64,000 bases of DNA from Botryosphaeria dothidea (GCA_011503125.2 WWBZ02000002.1:496001-560000), one strand, 5' to 3'; shown: positions 1 through 12,012, numbered from the stretch's first letter. The notes: generated from the sequence alone by a model not told the origin. Numbers and translations are program-made.

Positions 1-254
1 CCTGTCTGCTGGGTTGGGTTGTAGGGCTCAAAGGAGTACCGCAGGCTTCTGTTGGTTTGGTTGGAAAGCTGGTTCAAGTGCTGCACCTGCATTCTGCCGT
101 CGGGAGGGAGCTGCTGTTCGTCAGAGCCCTGAAGGTTCTGTACCCAGTGCTGCTGGCCGTAGAGACTAGTCGTGTTCATGGCACTGTAGTCATAGACCGC
201 AGCGCCGTTCGGCATGTTGACCCGACCAAACCGGGGTTGCCAAGAGTTGTACAT
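1..254 (-). CDS. N-terminal fragment of an unrecognised protein (runs off the window)
   Basis: An open frame starts at the ATG at 254 and stays open to the window edge, giving 84 residues that begin MYNSWQPRFGRVNMPNG. The fragment is rich in Gln, Asn, Ser and Tyr, has no signal peptide or membrane segment, and looks like the disordered N-terminus of a nuclear or cytoplasmic protein. I do not recognise a family. The overlapping upstream ATG is in another frame that stops quickly, so 254 is the better start. An opposite-strand frame of 71 codons over the same bases has no independent support. The call rests on the open frame and composition only. Confidence 0.4.
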   Translation of the reverse strand, partial: MYNSWQPRFGRVNMPNGAAVYDYSAMNTTSLYGQQHWVQNLQGSDEQQLPPDGRMQVQHLNQLSNQTNRSLRYSFEPYNPTQQT

Positions 255-1432
255 TGGGCCGAGATAGTATGAAGGCGCATGTGCTCAACAAGTTGGTGGC
301 CAGAATGGACGCGTGATCAAGTCATCGGAAGATGCGCGGACGGAAGTGAGCGATGAGGGCAGGCTTGAGAATTCGAAGACGGGTGGCGCAGACAGACATG
401 CGTTTGCTAGAAAGAAAGGTTCGATGAGTTTGAGAAGCTGCAGGCAAGCGCTAGAGCGAAGGCAATGGCCACGGGAGGCATGAAGCGACGGCGGGGAATA
501 TGTGACGGCTTGCTTCTCAATGCGAGCTATAGCAACAACCCTGACGATGTTGCACACAAATTGCATGGCGAGAATGTAAGGGCGAAGGCGCTGCTGCTGC
601 CGCCGAAGAGGGTAAACAACGCTCAGGCTTAGTCAAGCGACCAGATACTCGTGACGTCATTGGCTCCCGACGCGTTTGCCTGCCGCTTCGGTGCCTTTGC
701 AACTGATCTCGCAGTGGTACGTGCAATCAAAAAACATCAAATGACCCGGAAGGCGTTTGAACAAGCTGATCATTCCGGACGTGAATATGTACGCTACCCC
801 AATATTACTCCAATCCCTCAGAATGCCTCCTCTCCCAGAGAACCGCCAATAATGGTCCGGTCAATGAATCCAGCGAAAGGAATATCCCCAGTTCCGTTCC
901 CCCTGAAGCGAGATATAACGTGTAAAAGTACAGAAAGCCTACCCGTGCACAAAATGGTGTTGTGGTAAAAATCATGACTGTGGTTCCTCGCATGGTCCTT
1001 GTCTGCTCTCCAATGCCGCGCCAACAACACCTACGCCCACATACCACAACCAGTAGAACCATCTCTATAACTGTGCATTTTGCCTTCTTTGGCCGTGAGT
1101 CGTTGCGTGCTGCTGTTGTCGTAACATTCGTGAGCTTCGTGGATGATGCTGGGCTGGTGAACAAAGAAAATGGAAGGAAGGCCAATAATGAAAAGGGAAA
1201 GAGGAGCGGAAGCGGAAACCCGGAGAGAGAAAAAAGCCAGAGACCCAACCAACTGACTCCCACCTACCCCAAATACGCCTGAGGAAAATAAATTCCGACT
1301 CAGAAACAGTCGGAAGTAAAATAGCAATCGGTTTTCATAAGGATCCAACACCGCCAATCGTGCACCAAGAGAGATACGGTGCGTCCGGCAAGCCTCGGCC
1401 GGGAAGGAACAAATCCAACCGCATGCGCTTTT
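255..1432. other. Intergenic: 5' flank of the fragment and 3' flank of the Rid1-like gene
   Basis: Short overlapping frames occur on both strands but none has a recognisable domain or plausible splice pattern. A purine-rich stretch near 1196-1230 contains CGG triplets at 1207 and 1213. Nothing else is identified. Confidence 0.5.
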
Positions 1433-4306
1433 TCACAGCCAGAAGTCACCAGAATCCTCTTTCTTCTCAGGACTTAGTCTCTTCTCCAATTCACCACCAA
1501 ACCCCAAGCTAGGGATCTCAACCTTAGGAGTTTGAATTTGAGGCGGTGCCTCCTTCTTTTTCCTTGGGGCCGTCTTTTTGGGAGACCCTGGCTTGTCCTC
1601 GCGCGGGCCCATACGAACATCCTTAACCTCCCAGCCATCCGCAACTGCTGCCTTGACCCAGGTCTTGAGGCCATCGTGGACTGCACCGTAGAACTTCTCC
1701 TTGCACGTCCGCAATTGCCCACCCATGACTTTCTCAAATCCTGAGGACCGAAGTTCTTGGCGCAGATCATTACGTTCCTCGATGGTCGGAAGAGAAGCCA
1801 GAAGACCATTCATAAGGTCAAGATGCGTCGAAATGTAGTTTGTTGCATCCCACTCAACTCCTCCGACATACGGAGCCGCAGGAACTGGAGGACGGGGCTG
1901 AGGGAAGTGTCTTTGGGCGTAGCTCTGATTGTCCAGGGAGAAATTTTCGCGGTCAGTCTCAGCAGCTTCTGGTCCAAGGGGAATCACATTCAAGTGATGT
2001 AGAAAGATCCAGAAGACCTCTTTAGTCACGTTGACCACTTCTTGAGACCAGACACGATAGGGACGCGGTCGATGCATTTCCAGAATGAAAGGGACAGGAC
2101 GAGCATCTTCAGGCTTCTGCGGTCCTTGTAGGTACTTCAAGATCGTACGGGCCCGGCCGGGAAGTTCTTCTGGAGATTCGACAGCAGAAGATAGATGAGC
2201 AACTGTGACTCGTTAGAATATGTGGCAAACAGCAGCTCTCAGAAGGATTGGCATACAAAGCAGACTCATGATGAGGCCGCGAGTTGTGAACTCGCTGGGG
2301 CCTTTGTGCTCTTCGTCAAAAAGCATGGCCAGCAGTGAGGGGAAGAGCGTGGTTTCGATCTCGCACAACTTCTGAAGAGCGATCTTGGTCGTACAGAGCC
2401 CCTTGAGGCAAAGCAAGGACTCGTGCAGAAGAGTGTCCTCATGCTCCTCCCTGAAATTAAAATTAGCCACATTTCCTGGTTGTGCAAATAAAAGGGTCCA
2501 CAACGCTTACCTCCACTCGATCTGCATAATACGCTCGAGCAAACCGACAATCTCCATCATGCCTCCTTGACGGATAAACGCATCTACCCAGGCTACGGTT
2601 TCGTTCCTCAGAAGGAGCCTCAATTTGTGAAGCTTGCCCACTTCAACAAGTTCAGGCTTTTGAACCTTTCTGAGATACGAAACGAACTCCTCGGGTACGG
2701 CTGCTTTAGGGGCGCGGCTGAAGAAGGAAGATCCAGTGGCGGCGGAGAGGGACTTTGATGAAGTTGATTTTTGCACATCGTAGCTCTTGGAAGACCTGTC
2801 CGGTGGTGGCATATCTGACTTTTGTTTCTCGCCCTTCTCGCCCCTGCTAAATGTGAAGGTCTTGCTACGGGGTCTTGGGCTCTTTGCTGGATCCTCCGCA
2901 TCTGCGAGCACCCTGTCGCTGCTCTGGTCCGAAGTTGTCCTTCGCCCAACCGTGGGTCTGCCCCAAATCGACGTTCTCTGCGGTGGTTCGACTGCGGATT
3001 TGGGTTCCTCGATCTTGTTTTTGCTGATGAAGTCGGCTTTGACGCGAGTGTTCAAGCTGCGCATCTTTGAACGAAGGTTCTCGGGAATGTTCCTTGATTC
3101 CTAGTACATCGTTAGCTGTGGGGAGGAGCTGGAGCCTGACATCCTTACCAGCACCGCTTCAAATTCAGCATCGATCTTCTCCTGATCCAATGGGACCTCC
3201 GGCTCAGGCTCTTTGCCACGACCATTAATAGCCGCAACGGCGGCCATAACCCTAGAGCCTCGCTTCGACGTGAGGGCAGACTCAACATGTCTTTTGTCAT
3301 CTTGTCTATGAGAGCTGGTACGATGCAGTGTTGATTCCTCTGCGGAGGGACGCCTCGACTCGCCCTTAGTCTTCCAGTTGTCCACGAACGTCTGCGCCTT
3401 GCCACTGAAAGTCTGCTTCTTGTCTTCGCTCATCTTCTTGGAAAGAGTCTCCATGAAAGAATGAGTCGAGCCACTCTTGGGGAGATACCACGAGCTGGGG
3501 CGGGAACCGGTACGCGACGAACCATTTGAAGGCTGGCGTTGTTGCAGACTAGGCTTCTCGAAATCGCAGAAATTGCGCTGTTTAGATGGCGAATAATCAG
3601 CGGGGGTGTACAGGGCAATCTCGTGTTCGAGGTCGCGCTGCACAGCAAGGGGAATAGTGGTGGAAGTCGTGATCTCGCGGTAGTCCTCGTCCGGCTTTTG
3701 GGAGCTGAACTCGGCCCAGATGGGGGTGTGGGCCCCGGAAGTAGCGGAGTGGGGGGGTGTGGTGTTCTCCTTATCTTTGCTGGGGCCACCGCTGCTTTTC
3801 TTTGGCGACTTCGCTTTCGAGAACACGGTTGACAGACTTGTGGAGGACTTGGTTTTCTTCATCTTGTCCTCGCTTCGCGGACGGGACTGATCCCTCTGTT
3901 CGTCCTTGGTCTCGTCCTTCGGCCTGTCCTTCTCTTTGGCGAGAGAGCGGAGGGAGACGGTGCTGAGGGTCTTCTTGTGCAGTCCCCTCATCATCCTGCC
4001 GTCCCGGTTATCCTTGGATTTTCTCGGTGGGGCGGCGGCAGTAGGCTGGTTGTGAATCTCGCCCAGCACGCGTGGGGAATGGGGATGGTCGGGCGGCAGC
4101 AGAGACGCGGAGCCCATGGCAGCCTGGGAGCTCCTGGGCCTGCCAGTGTCCTTGGGCGTGGGGACGGCGAGGGCGGTGCCGTCGGAGGGCGAGCGCTTGT
4201 GATTGAGGCCGGTCAGGATGGATTTGAAGGCGGTTGCAGATCTGTTGCGCCTGTGACTCGGGCGGTCCGGCGCAGTTGCCAGCCTGGGGGTGCCGATGGC
4301 ATTCAT
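1433..4306 (-). CDS. Formin-type GTPase-binding (GBD) domain protein, Rid1-like
   Basis: Four exons in coding order (4306-3149, 3100-2511, 2450-2257, 2202-1433) join to 2712 bases, 903 residues, ending in TGA. Introns are 46-60 bases with GT-AG ends; the third contains a CTAAC branch-like site. The first ~370 residues are basic, Ser/Thr-rich and probably disordered. From about residue 375 the segment EFEAVLESRNIPENLRSKMRS resembles the GTPase-binding domain of diaphanous-type formins, and the armadillo-like continuation (residues ~520-680) includes EELPGRARTILKYL. There is no FH2 actin-assembly domain, so this is not a formin but a Rid1-like GBD protein, by analogy with fission yeast Rid1. 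Expected role: effector or partner of a Rho/Cdc42 GTPase in polarity. An upstream in-frame ATG at 4501 is less likely, since MNAIGTPR at 4306 starts the conserved-looking part. Confidence 0.85.
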
Positions 4307-5172
4307 GGTGCTGGCTGGAATGGTCGGTGAGCAGCGTGCAGCAGCAGAGCAGCGGCGAGAGCGCACTCGGAGACGGGGTGCACCGGAGAAGGGTGCCGGC
4401 GCGACGACGGGACCAGAGGCGGAAGGCAGCAGAAGGAGAAATCGGGTGGAGTGGGAGTTAACAGCAGTGTCTGGCGCACATGTCTTCGCTGGCGAGGGCA
4501 CGCAAGAGGCAGCTCAGCAAAGCTCGTGCGGGCTGGGGCGTCCATGCGTCGTTGTTTACCTTGTCGCGCCGCCGGTTGTCAAGGCGATGGATCGGCAACC
4601 CCAGCCAAGCGATCGCCCTCACCGCACCGCATCACTGACGTCGTTGGCCCGCGCACCGACCAGCCATCGTCACCTTCCAATTTACTCGAACCACGCTCCG
4701 TCTAGAGCTCTGCTGACACCGATATGACAGCGCATGCCGCTCTGACAATCACCCTTTTGCCCCAGTGCCCCGACCCGCCACCAGGCACCAGGCACCAGCC
4801 CTCCTCCTCGCCCTTCGCCCTTCGCGACACCAGAACCACGCACAAGGGGCCAACGCCATCCGTCTCCTTGAGAATCTTGCTCCCGGACGATTTCCCAAAC
4901 TCCACAGGTGCGGACAATGCATCAAGGGGCCGAGAGCAGGAGAGCAGGTATGAATTGTCCGAGTACACTAGGCCATGAAAATCGTCCCTGAACTACCAAC
5001 CCACCACCTCATTAGGAATAGCCACCGTCACAACTCCATCATCCTACATGCATCAGAGGTGGGTCATTGCGACGGAGAACGGCCTCTAGCTCCTCCCTCG
5101 CCGCTTGCGATGACGATTAAGCTTGCGGAAAAGCTGCCAGAAACGTCACAAGATGGACAGCTCTGTGTTTCA
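4307..5172. other. Intergenic, 5' flank of the Rid1-like gene
   Basis: GC-rich and pyrimidine-rich on the coding side. Frames here are shadows of the GC-rich leader. No feature identified. Confidence 0.4.
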
Positions 5173-5954
5173 TCAGTGAACGTATCCAGAGACTGAAGAG
5201 AAGAGCAAAACGTACGCTAGGAAGCGCCCGACTATGCCATCTCCGACTATATATCCCTCTACTTCTGGTTCCGCCCTGGCCTTCTGATCGGAGAGATGTG
5301 GCTGGCCTTGCCAGTTCCAGCCCACTGGTATCCTAGAGAAGCGAGGGTAATCTTGATGGCGAGGCCACGCGGACCAGTCCATTTGGGCGTTGCTCAACCA
5401 GTATTGCGAATGCTCCTGGCTCAAGTCCATGTCCGCGACAGCTCTGATGGGCGCGCTAATTGCGCACGGTAGAAGCAGAAGCAGAAGCAGAAACATAAGA
5501 TTTGCTGCAAACTGTACTTCAGGATGAACCTCTCCTCAACCATTTCTGATGTGGCAAGCGATGATCTCGAGTATGTTCCAGATGGCGCCGGCTATCAGCA
5601 GGGCCATGAGCTGCATAGAGGTCAACAGACCGGACCGGACAGAGTCGAGGATCAACCAACCGCCAAGAGAAAGATGTAGAGCAACAAACTCTGAACTCGA
5701 GGCTCCGCCTCAAGTCCACCTATTTCTTGGAACCGCCAAATCCACTTGTACACCCCGGGCAGGCCTGCCAGTGCTCCTGCAAGCAATGTGACACCAGTCA
5801 TGGCTGATAACAAATGGACGACGGGGTACGGAAAGTTGCGTGTTGGCGTCTTGGACTTAAAAGACCGCGGGGTGTCTCTTGGCTGAATACTGGAGGCCCT
5901 TGGATGATGAGCAGGATGAGATCGCGGCCCAGGCGCCGGCTTTTCAGTCATCAT
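5173..5954 (-). pseudogene. Four-helix membrane protein interrupted by an in-frame TGA
   Basis: Starting at the ATG at 5954, exon 1 runs to 5661. A 50-base GT-AG intron (5660-5611, with a TTGAC branch-like site) joins it to exon 2 (5610-5173). Together they make 244 codons in one frame, with a cytosolic N-terminus and four hydrophobic stretches: around MTGVTLLAGALAGLPGVYKW, SLLLYIFLLALMALLIAGAIW, NLMFLLLLLLLPCAIS and GIVGRFLAYVLLF. The spacing resembles small fungal MARVEL-like membrane proteins. Codon 123 (5538-5536) is TGA, in the loop between helices 2 and 3, where the frame otherwise continues smoothly as NG-stop-GEVHPEVQFAANL. A 36-base intron could skip it but is shorter than any other intron here. 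Most likely a nonsense-mutated gene; a CGA to TGA change would explain it. Sequencing error cannot be excluded. Confidence 0.5.
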
Positions 5955-6556
5955 GGTGCCAGGATATCCGGAAGGACCTAGAACATGTCTTTTGAGATGG
6001 ATGAGGATGCGTTGCGAAAGATGGGGCTCGATAAGAGTGGACAGTGTTCAAAAGACAATGGAATCAGCAGAAAATAGAGAGGCAAGAGGAAGTGCGGTGG
6101 TGGCTTTGAAGCAGTACCCGCGGACGGGAAGGAGTACAAGATCAGGCCCAAGAAACTTGCAATAGTAAGTCATAGGAGCGGAGGGGAGTTGAAACATTTG
6201 CTCTGGTGTAAATGGTATTATTGTTCCCTGGAAGCTATAATCTGTATCGATGCTGCAGCACTCTAGGTTCAGGGCATATTTCAACGTTGCCGTTGGCACC
6301 GACCTTGTAGATACGGGGAGATGAGCATGTTATCAATGTGTTTCACGAAATGGACTTTCGATAAAATAAACCACAGTGTGCGCCGCAACTCTCACTCAAC
6401 CACAAAATTTGCAAGAATGTGGTTGTTGACATGTCCATATGCTGCCATGGTGTTGCGGGGTGAAAGTCGTGACCGCCAAGGTCGGCCCAATCGGCGCCCC
6501 GCGAAATCAAAACCGCGTTTCCTCCGCTGACTCAAGCTAAGAAACTCACAATCGCC
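5955..6556. other. Intergenic promoter region between divergent genes
   Basis: Lies between the starts of the broken membrane protein (minus) and NCS6 (plus), so it should hold both promoters. No specific motif could be supported. Confidence 0.4.
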
Positions 6557-8006
6557 ATGCCGCCCTCACTATGCGCGCTTTGCCAGCGCAATCGCGCGCT
6601 CATACTGCGGCCTAAGAATCACCAGAAGCTATGCAGGCCTTGCTTTCTGGACGTTTTCGAGACCGAGATCCACCACACCATCACCTCCACAAACCTCTTC
6701 CAGCGCGGCGAGAAGATCGCAATAGGTGCATCTGGTGGAAAAGACAGCACGGTTCTTGCCAGCGTGCTGAAGACGCTGAACGAGCGATACAACTATGGTG
6801 TGGAGCTAATCCTGCTGAGCATAGACGAAGGTATCAAGGGTTACCGCGACGACAGCCTCGAGACTGTTAAGCGCAATGCCGTGCAGTACCATATGCCGTT
6901 GACGATAGTTGGATACGACGAGCTGTACGGCTGGACAATGGACCAGGTCGTGGAGCAGGTTGGAAAGAAAGGGAATTGCACGTACTGTGGTGTCTTCAGG
7001 CGGCAGGCGTTGGATCGAGGTGCTGCGCGGCTCGGCGTGCAGCATGTGGTCACAGGTCACAATGCAGACGACGTCGCTGAGACGGTCCTCATGAACTGTA
7101 AGCTGCTTGCGAATGGCGGATTGCATTTCTATCACAAACATGCTTGCGAATTACCCCTGCTTTCATCGTTGACTCCGTGGCTGACCTTCAACAACAGTGC
7201 TTCGTGGCGACCTTCCACGCCTCTCGCGCACAACCTCGATCGTGACCTCGACGCCTTCTACTGTACCGCCTCCACCAGATGCTGATGGCACGACTACCAT
7301 AGACCACACCAACATCAAGCGCAGTAAGCCTCTGAAATACGCGTACGAGAAAGAAATTGTGCTATACGCACACCACAAGAACCTCGACTACTTCAGCACC
7401 GAGTGCATTTATTCTCCGGAAGCTTTTCGTGGAAGCGCACGAGCGCTCATCAAGAATCTCGAGCGTGTAAGGCCTAGCGCCATTCTTGACGTTGTCAGGA
7501 GTGGAGAAGATATGGCAAAACTGGTCCCAGGAAAAGATGGCAACAAAGCTTGCGGAGGCACAGGATGTGGTTCTGTAACACAAGCGTTACCAGACGAAGA
7601 CGAAGGCGGATGTGGAAGTGCCCAGGGTCGAAGCTCTGGAGGAGACATGGCAAAGATGGAACGCACTCTTGCGCAAAATGACATGGCTGCCGCCGCGGGC
7701 TTGGAAACAGAAGTCACTCTTGCTCCCGTTGGTGCCGGCTCGAACAAAAAGAACAGGAAGTCCAAGGATCAGGGCAGAGGTGCTCTTGCACACAAGCAAG
7801 CCTCGAAGAGGTTACCACAGCAAACGATGGGAAAATGCGCCAAGTGTGGCTACATATCCAGCCAGACCGTGTGCAAGGCTTGCACTCTTCTTGAAGGGTT
7901 GAACAAGAGTAGACCGAAAACCACCATCGGGCTTAGTGCGACGGAAGATGGTGGCGAGAAAACTGTTCGAGAAAGCATGAAGGACGTCTCGATCGCTGCA
8001 GAATGA
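6557..8006 (+). CDS. NCS6: Cytoplasmic tRNA 2-thiolation protein 1 (Ncs6/Ctu1)
   Basis: Exons 6557-7097 and 7198-8006 give 1350 bases, 449 residues. The family thiolates the wobble uridine of Lys, Glu and Gln tRNAs, working with Ncs2 and the sulfur carrier Urm1. Visible signatures: N-terminal zinc-finger cysteines (LCALCQRNR and KLCRPCF), the ATP-pyrophosphatase loop [10 protein letters not shown], the central CTYCGVFRR cysteine motif, [13 protein letters not shown] spanning the splice site, and a C-terminal [21 protein letters not shown] zinc finger. The splice restores [11 protein letters not shown], as expected for the family. A low-complexity linker of about 80 residues rich in Gly, Ser and Lys separates the catalytic domain from the last zinc finger; this variable part is lineage-specific, and I see no intron that would remove it. 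Confidence 0.95.
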
Positions 8007-8066
8007 AGAATAGAGGAGTCCAAAAGAAAAAAGAACACAAGCTTTTTTTGGGGGCCACCTCAAGAT

Positions 8067-8147
8067 TGGGAGTCGAAGCACCCGTAGGGATGTAAGTGGT
8101 CAGGAAGATCGATTACATTCACGCCCGGATGAACGCTTCAACCACCA
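8067..8147. repeat. Palindromic element copy A (81 bases, diverged)
   Basis: Left arm GGGAGTCGAAGCA; right arm CCCGGATGAACGCTTCAACC, matching the reverse complement of the left arm with mismatches. Same length as the best copy at 16661-16741. Confidence 0.6.
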
Positions 8148-8322
8148 ACATGGTAGTGTCGTGTTAGAATACTCTGGCATCAGCATCGAACTCTGTGGTC
8201 CCTCACAGAGTCGTTGTCGGGGTTCCCAAGGTCAGTATCAGCGTGTCTGAAGTGAATGTCTAGACAAAAGTCAGAATGCTTTGCAGACAGGATTAGGATG
8301 GCCCCAATGGTATCGCAAAGTA

Positions 8323-8403
8323 CGGGAGTTGAAGCACTCGAGGGAATGCAAGTGATCAAGAAGACCAGTTACATTTGCGTCCAAATGAATGCTTGGACTC
8401 CCC
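8323..8403. repeat. Palindromic element copy B (81 bases)
   Basis: Left arm CGGGAGTTGAAGCACTC and right arm AATGCTTGGACTCCCC pair imperfectly; the core reads TTACATTTGCGTCC, like copies A and G. Confidence 0.7.
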
Positions 8404-8625
8404 ACATCTGGAGTTACGTATTTCCCTTTTGCCTGTGGTCACTCACTCGCTGCTTTGCTGCGAAGCGACTTCCTTCTACGCATCGCCTCGCCCGCTCCTT
8501 CCTTCCTCTACATTCCGCTTCACCTGCTCCATCCTTCCTCTTCTGACCCACCACCGCCAAACCCTCTACACCGCGTCACGCTTGCTGCTCACCACACACG
8601 CCTCACATCATCTGCTCCTTCCGCC

Positions 8626-10465
8626 ATGAAGCTAAACTACAAAAACGTAAGGCGTCCATCTATCCTCATCCTCCTGTTCATGCTAACCTCATACCGCTTC
8701 AGCGGAGATCGGACGGGCCGAAGCTGGGTCAAATCGTTGCCAAAGACCTGCGGAAGCAAACCAAGCACGGTCTGACTTCACCTGTGATACTCGAACTGGA
8801 CGGCAAGAACCTTACAGATGACGGATGCTTGGCCATGGTCAATGGCCTGGAAGAGACGTTAAGGACTCACGACGGGCAGTCTGCCAACAGACTCGAAGAA
8901 CTGCACCTCACCGGCAATCAGTTGACTACCACCTCTCTCCGCGCTCTTGCCCCGATAATTGATCTCGCACGCTTTGACCTCGCCGACCTCGATCTCTCTG
9001 GCAATAATATCAGTGTCAAGACGGAGAACGAGGCTCGCGACTGGGAGATCTTCTTGAAGGCTTTCTGCGGATGCCGTGTGTTAAGACGGATTGACCTTAG
9101 CCGCAATAGTCTTGATGGGCCACGCGCGTTTGAGATCTTTGAGAGGGTCTACTCCCAGCAACCTCCCGTTGATCCCACCCAGCTTGAAAGAAATGGCTCA
9201 GAATCTGGTACCGAGTCTGCTGGCGATCTCGCCGAGCTCACCAACCGCACTCTCAACCTCAGTATCACATCACCAACGGATGATCCATCCATATCCAGCG
9301 ACGCCATGTCCGCTGGTACCGTGCTCAAGCGACGCGAAGGCCTCCGTGCCATTCCATACATCATCCTCAATGACACGGGAATGACAGATGCTGGAGCTCT
9401 TTACTTCTCATATGCATTGCAAAAACACTATTTTCCCCAGCAACTCATGTGCCCGTTGAGGCCAGGGCCGCAGGCAACGCAATTGGATGAGTACCGCCAG
9501 AGCAACCACTGTTGGGGCTTAATCTATCTCCCGAACAATGGGCTTACGGACACTGGCCGTCGCTTGCTGGAAAAGGCAGAAGATTCGCGCTCGGAATTCA
9601 CTGGAATCGAAGAGGACATGGCAGAGCTCTCGGACTCTATTGGCTCGTTTGTTGTTGTCGCCGCGAAACAGGCAAACTCAGCAGTCAGGTAAGTGACATA
9701 TGGTTTGAACCTTGGGTAGATATGTTTTCTTTTACGTACAATGCTGAAAAAATTTCTTACAGGAGGAACTCTAACGCCTCATCCCTCAGGCGCCGCTCGG
9801 ATGCCGCTGTCGAGTCGGGCAAGAAGCACGCAGTTGCTCTAGATCTTGAAAACTACAGGAAGAAGATCCAGAGAAACATCCTGGAGGAGCTAGGCTACGA
9901 AAGCATTGACCTTTGGCGCTGTGCCATCAGAATGCTCACATACGCCAAGGTGGTAATGCTTGGCCACGAGCAACCAGACGAATCCCCACTGCCAATGGTC
10001 GATCGGACGGATCCGATTGTGCAGATGATGGAGACCCACATGTATGCTTGTCGCATGATGGCTGCGCCTTCCGCTCCCGGTCAGCCTGTCTTCTCAGTCA
10101 CTGGAGTCAGCAAAAAGAAACCGTCGGCGCTCGAGGTGGAGGCCTGGCCTTCCCTTCCTACTCAATCAGCCAAGTCTGAACCCCGAAGGAAAAGCATTCC
10201 TGCTGTCATCAAAGAGGAAAACGGGTATGAGTTTGATCTAGATTTGCCCGGGAACATGCCGGAGGCCGTGTGGAAAGACATTCTGGTTCAGGCTGCGGGA
10301 GGAGAAGCGATTTTGTCGGATGCGCAGCAGAACGCCATCATCTGTTGTGCGCGCGACAGGACGACACCGATGGTAGAGAAGAGTGCTGTTGGAAAGCCGA
10401 AGACGTTCAAGCTTTGGTGGATCCTCGAGCGCATGAACTGCTTGGCATACGAGATGAAGGAGTAG
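8626..10465 (+). CDS. Leucine-rich repeat protein
   Basis: Three exons, 8626-8646 (seven codons), 8703-9688 and 9763-10465, make 1710 bases, 569 residues. The tiny first exon encodes MKLNYKN and is spliced to RRSDGPKLGQIVAKDLRKQ; the full length stays in frame. Residues ~40-170 hold LRRs of the ribonuclease-inhibitor type (LEELHLTGNQL, LADLDLSGNNI, LRRIDLSRNSL), and another repeat (GLIYLPNNGLTDTGRRLLE) lies near residue 250. The C-terminal third is a non-LRR region with NYRKKIQRNILEELGYE and WRCAIRMLTYAKVVMLG. No signal peptide or membrane segment, so cytosolic or nuclear. Related sequences are widespread in filamentous ascomycetes, but I know no established function; a scaffold role would be inference. 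Confidence 0.85.
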
Positions 10466-11043
10466 GCATCGTCAGTTCGCATGGCTAAAGGAGTACAATT
10501 GCATCCGGACTCATGATCACGAGACGACGTGGAGAAACGTCTTCGTCTATCAAGCATCCTGGGATAGAGATTCAAGTAGTATAGTAAATCGAGGTCTTAT
10601 CGATCTAGCTTTAGTGTGTGCGTTCTGAATCGTGTAGCATGATGGTTGTGTGGGGACGGCATCCAACAAACATGATTCCGTGAGTGGTTGAAGCATATGC
10701 TCGAACGTAAGTAACTACGTTTATAGTAATGAAGCCATCTGGATGAATCCTCAGATCCCTATGTCTAGTATTCCTAGTCAAATGTCGGTGTATGGTGCTA
10801 ATTGTCCGCCGTGACACCCTTCTGCAGATCACGAGGGAGATCTGTGTGTCACACTGAACGGCCTTACTCCAGTCCAGAACTTTGGGCCCTGAAGATGACG
10901 TACTTGTTCAGCCCTACGAGCATAATCTCCTCCACAACACATTCAACCTGCATTTTCTTCGTTTCTCGACTAGTGTTGGGCTCGTCGCCATTCTCATCGC
11001 TCTCTGCGCCGTCCGCCCATCGCCGGTCTCGCTGTTCGCCAAG
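10466..11043. other. Intergenic between LRR gene and phosphatase
   Basis: Holds the 3' flank of the LRR gene and the promoter of the next gene. The phosphatase frame continues open upstream to 10882 but has no ATG before 11044. Confidence 0.4.
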
Positions 11044-11771
11044 ATGCCCCGCAACAGCACCAGCACGTCGTACTCGAACGCGACGCCGGTCGCCGCCGTG
11101 CCCTCGTCGACCGTTCCGTGGCCGCGCACCTTCACCGACGGCCTGCCGCTGCCCAAGATCCTCGTCTTCGACCTCGACTACACGCTCTGGCCCTTCTGGG
11201 TCGACACACACGTCACGCCGCCGCTCAAGGCCGAGGCGGGCGGTCTCAAGGTCAAGGACCGCTACGGCGAGCCGTACGGATTCTATCGCGACGTCGGCGG
11301 CGTGCTTGCAGCGGTGAGTCTCGGGACAGACATGCCTTGGGGATGGAGGAGCAGGGAATGGGTGGAAGAAGAGCAACCGGGCTGACGGGCTCGCAACAAC
11401 AGGCACGCGACAAGGGCTTGAAGATCGCGGCGGCGTCGCGCACGCACGCGCCGGAGCTGGGCCGCGAGATGCTGTCGCTGCTGCGCATACCCTCGCAAGG
11501 TGGCGATGCGACGAACGCCCCTTCCAGCGAGAAGGCCATCTCGTACTTTGATTATCTGCAGATCTTCCCTGGCAGCAAGACGACGCATTTAGCCAAGATA
11601 CACGAGGCGAGCGGAATCGAGTACGAGGACATGCTGTTCTTTGACGATGAGGCGAGGAATAGGAATGTGGAGACCCTGGGTGTGGTGATGTGCCTGGTTA
11701 GAGATGGAGTTTCGAGGGACGAGATTGACAGGGGCGTGGAGATGTGGAGAAAGAGGAACCGGAAGAACTAG
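11044..11771 (+). CDS. Magnesium-dependent phosphatase-1 family (HAD superfamily)
   Basis: Exons 11044-11313 and 11403-11771 give 639 bases, 212 residues. The HAD nucleophile motif appears as VFDLDYTLWPFWVDTH, the DxDYTLWP form typical of MDP-1 enzymes. Motif II is IAAASRTHAPELGREML, and the acidic motif is DMLFFDDEARNRNVETLG. MDP-1 proteins dephosphorylate phosphotyrosine or sugar phosphates in vitro; the physiological substrate is uncertain. No targeting signal is seen, so it is probably cytosolic. The intron sits right after GVLAA and is phase 0. About 30 Ser/Thr/Ala-rich residues precede the catalytic domain. Confidence 0.9.
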
Positions 11772-12012
11772 AGAAGAAGCTGAGAGATCCCAATTGGCCG
11801 AGAGTGCTCGGCGCTGAAGCCTCAATTATTGTGTTGAGAAAGACGGTGCGAGATGTCTAGAGCTACGGTTTGCATAGCGGTTATCCTATAGACGAAGAAA
11901 GAGCAAGGCCTATAGACGGGCGCACATACCCTTCCCACGTATCTCAATCCGTCATTTTACATTCTTACATATCTCCTGCAGTGCCGAAGGCCTTCGAAAA
12001 CATGGGTTTATG

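Larger units (their letters stand above)
8007..8625. other. Intergenic with two palindromic repeat copies
   Basis: Contains the copies at 8067-8147 and 8323-8403 (separate entries), followed by a pyrimidine-rich leader from about 8430 into the next gene. Confidence 0.5.

Noticed and set aside
805..1263. 152-codon hydrophobic minus-strand frame
   Set aside because: Hydrophobicity comes from purine-rich simple sequence on the plus strand; no homology or splice support.
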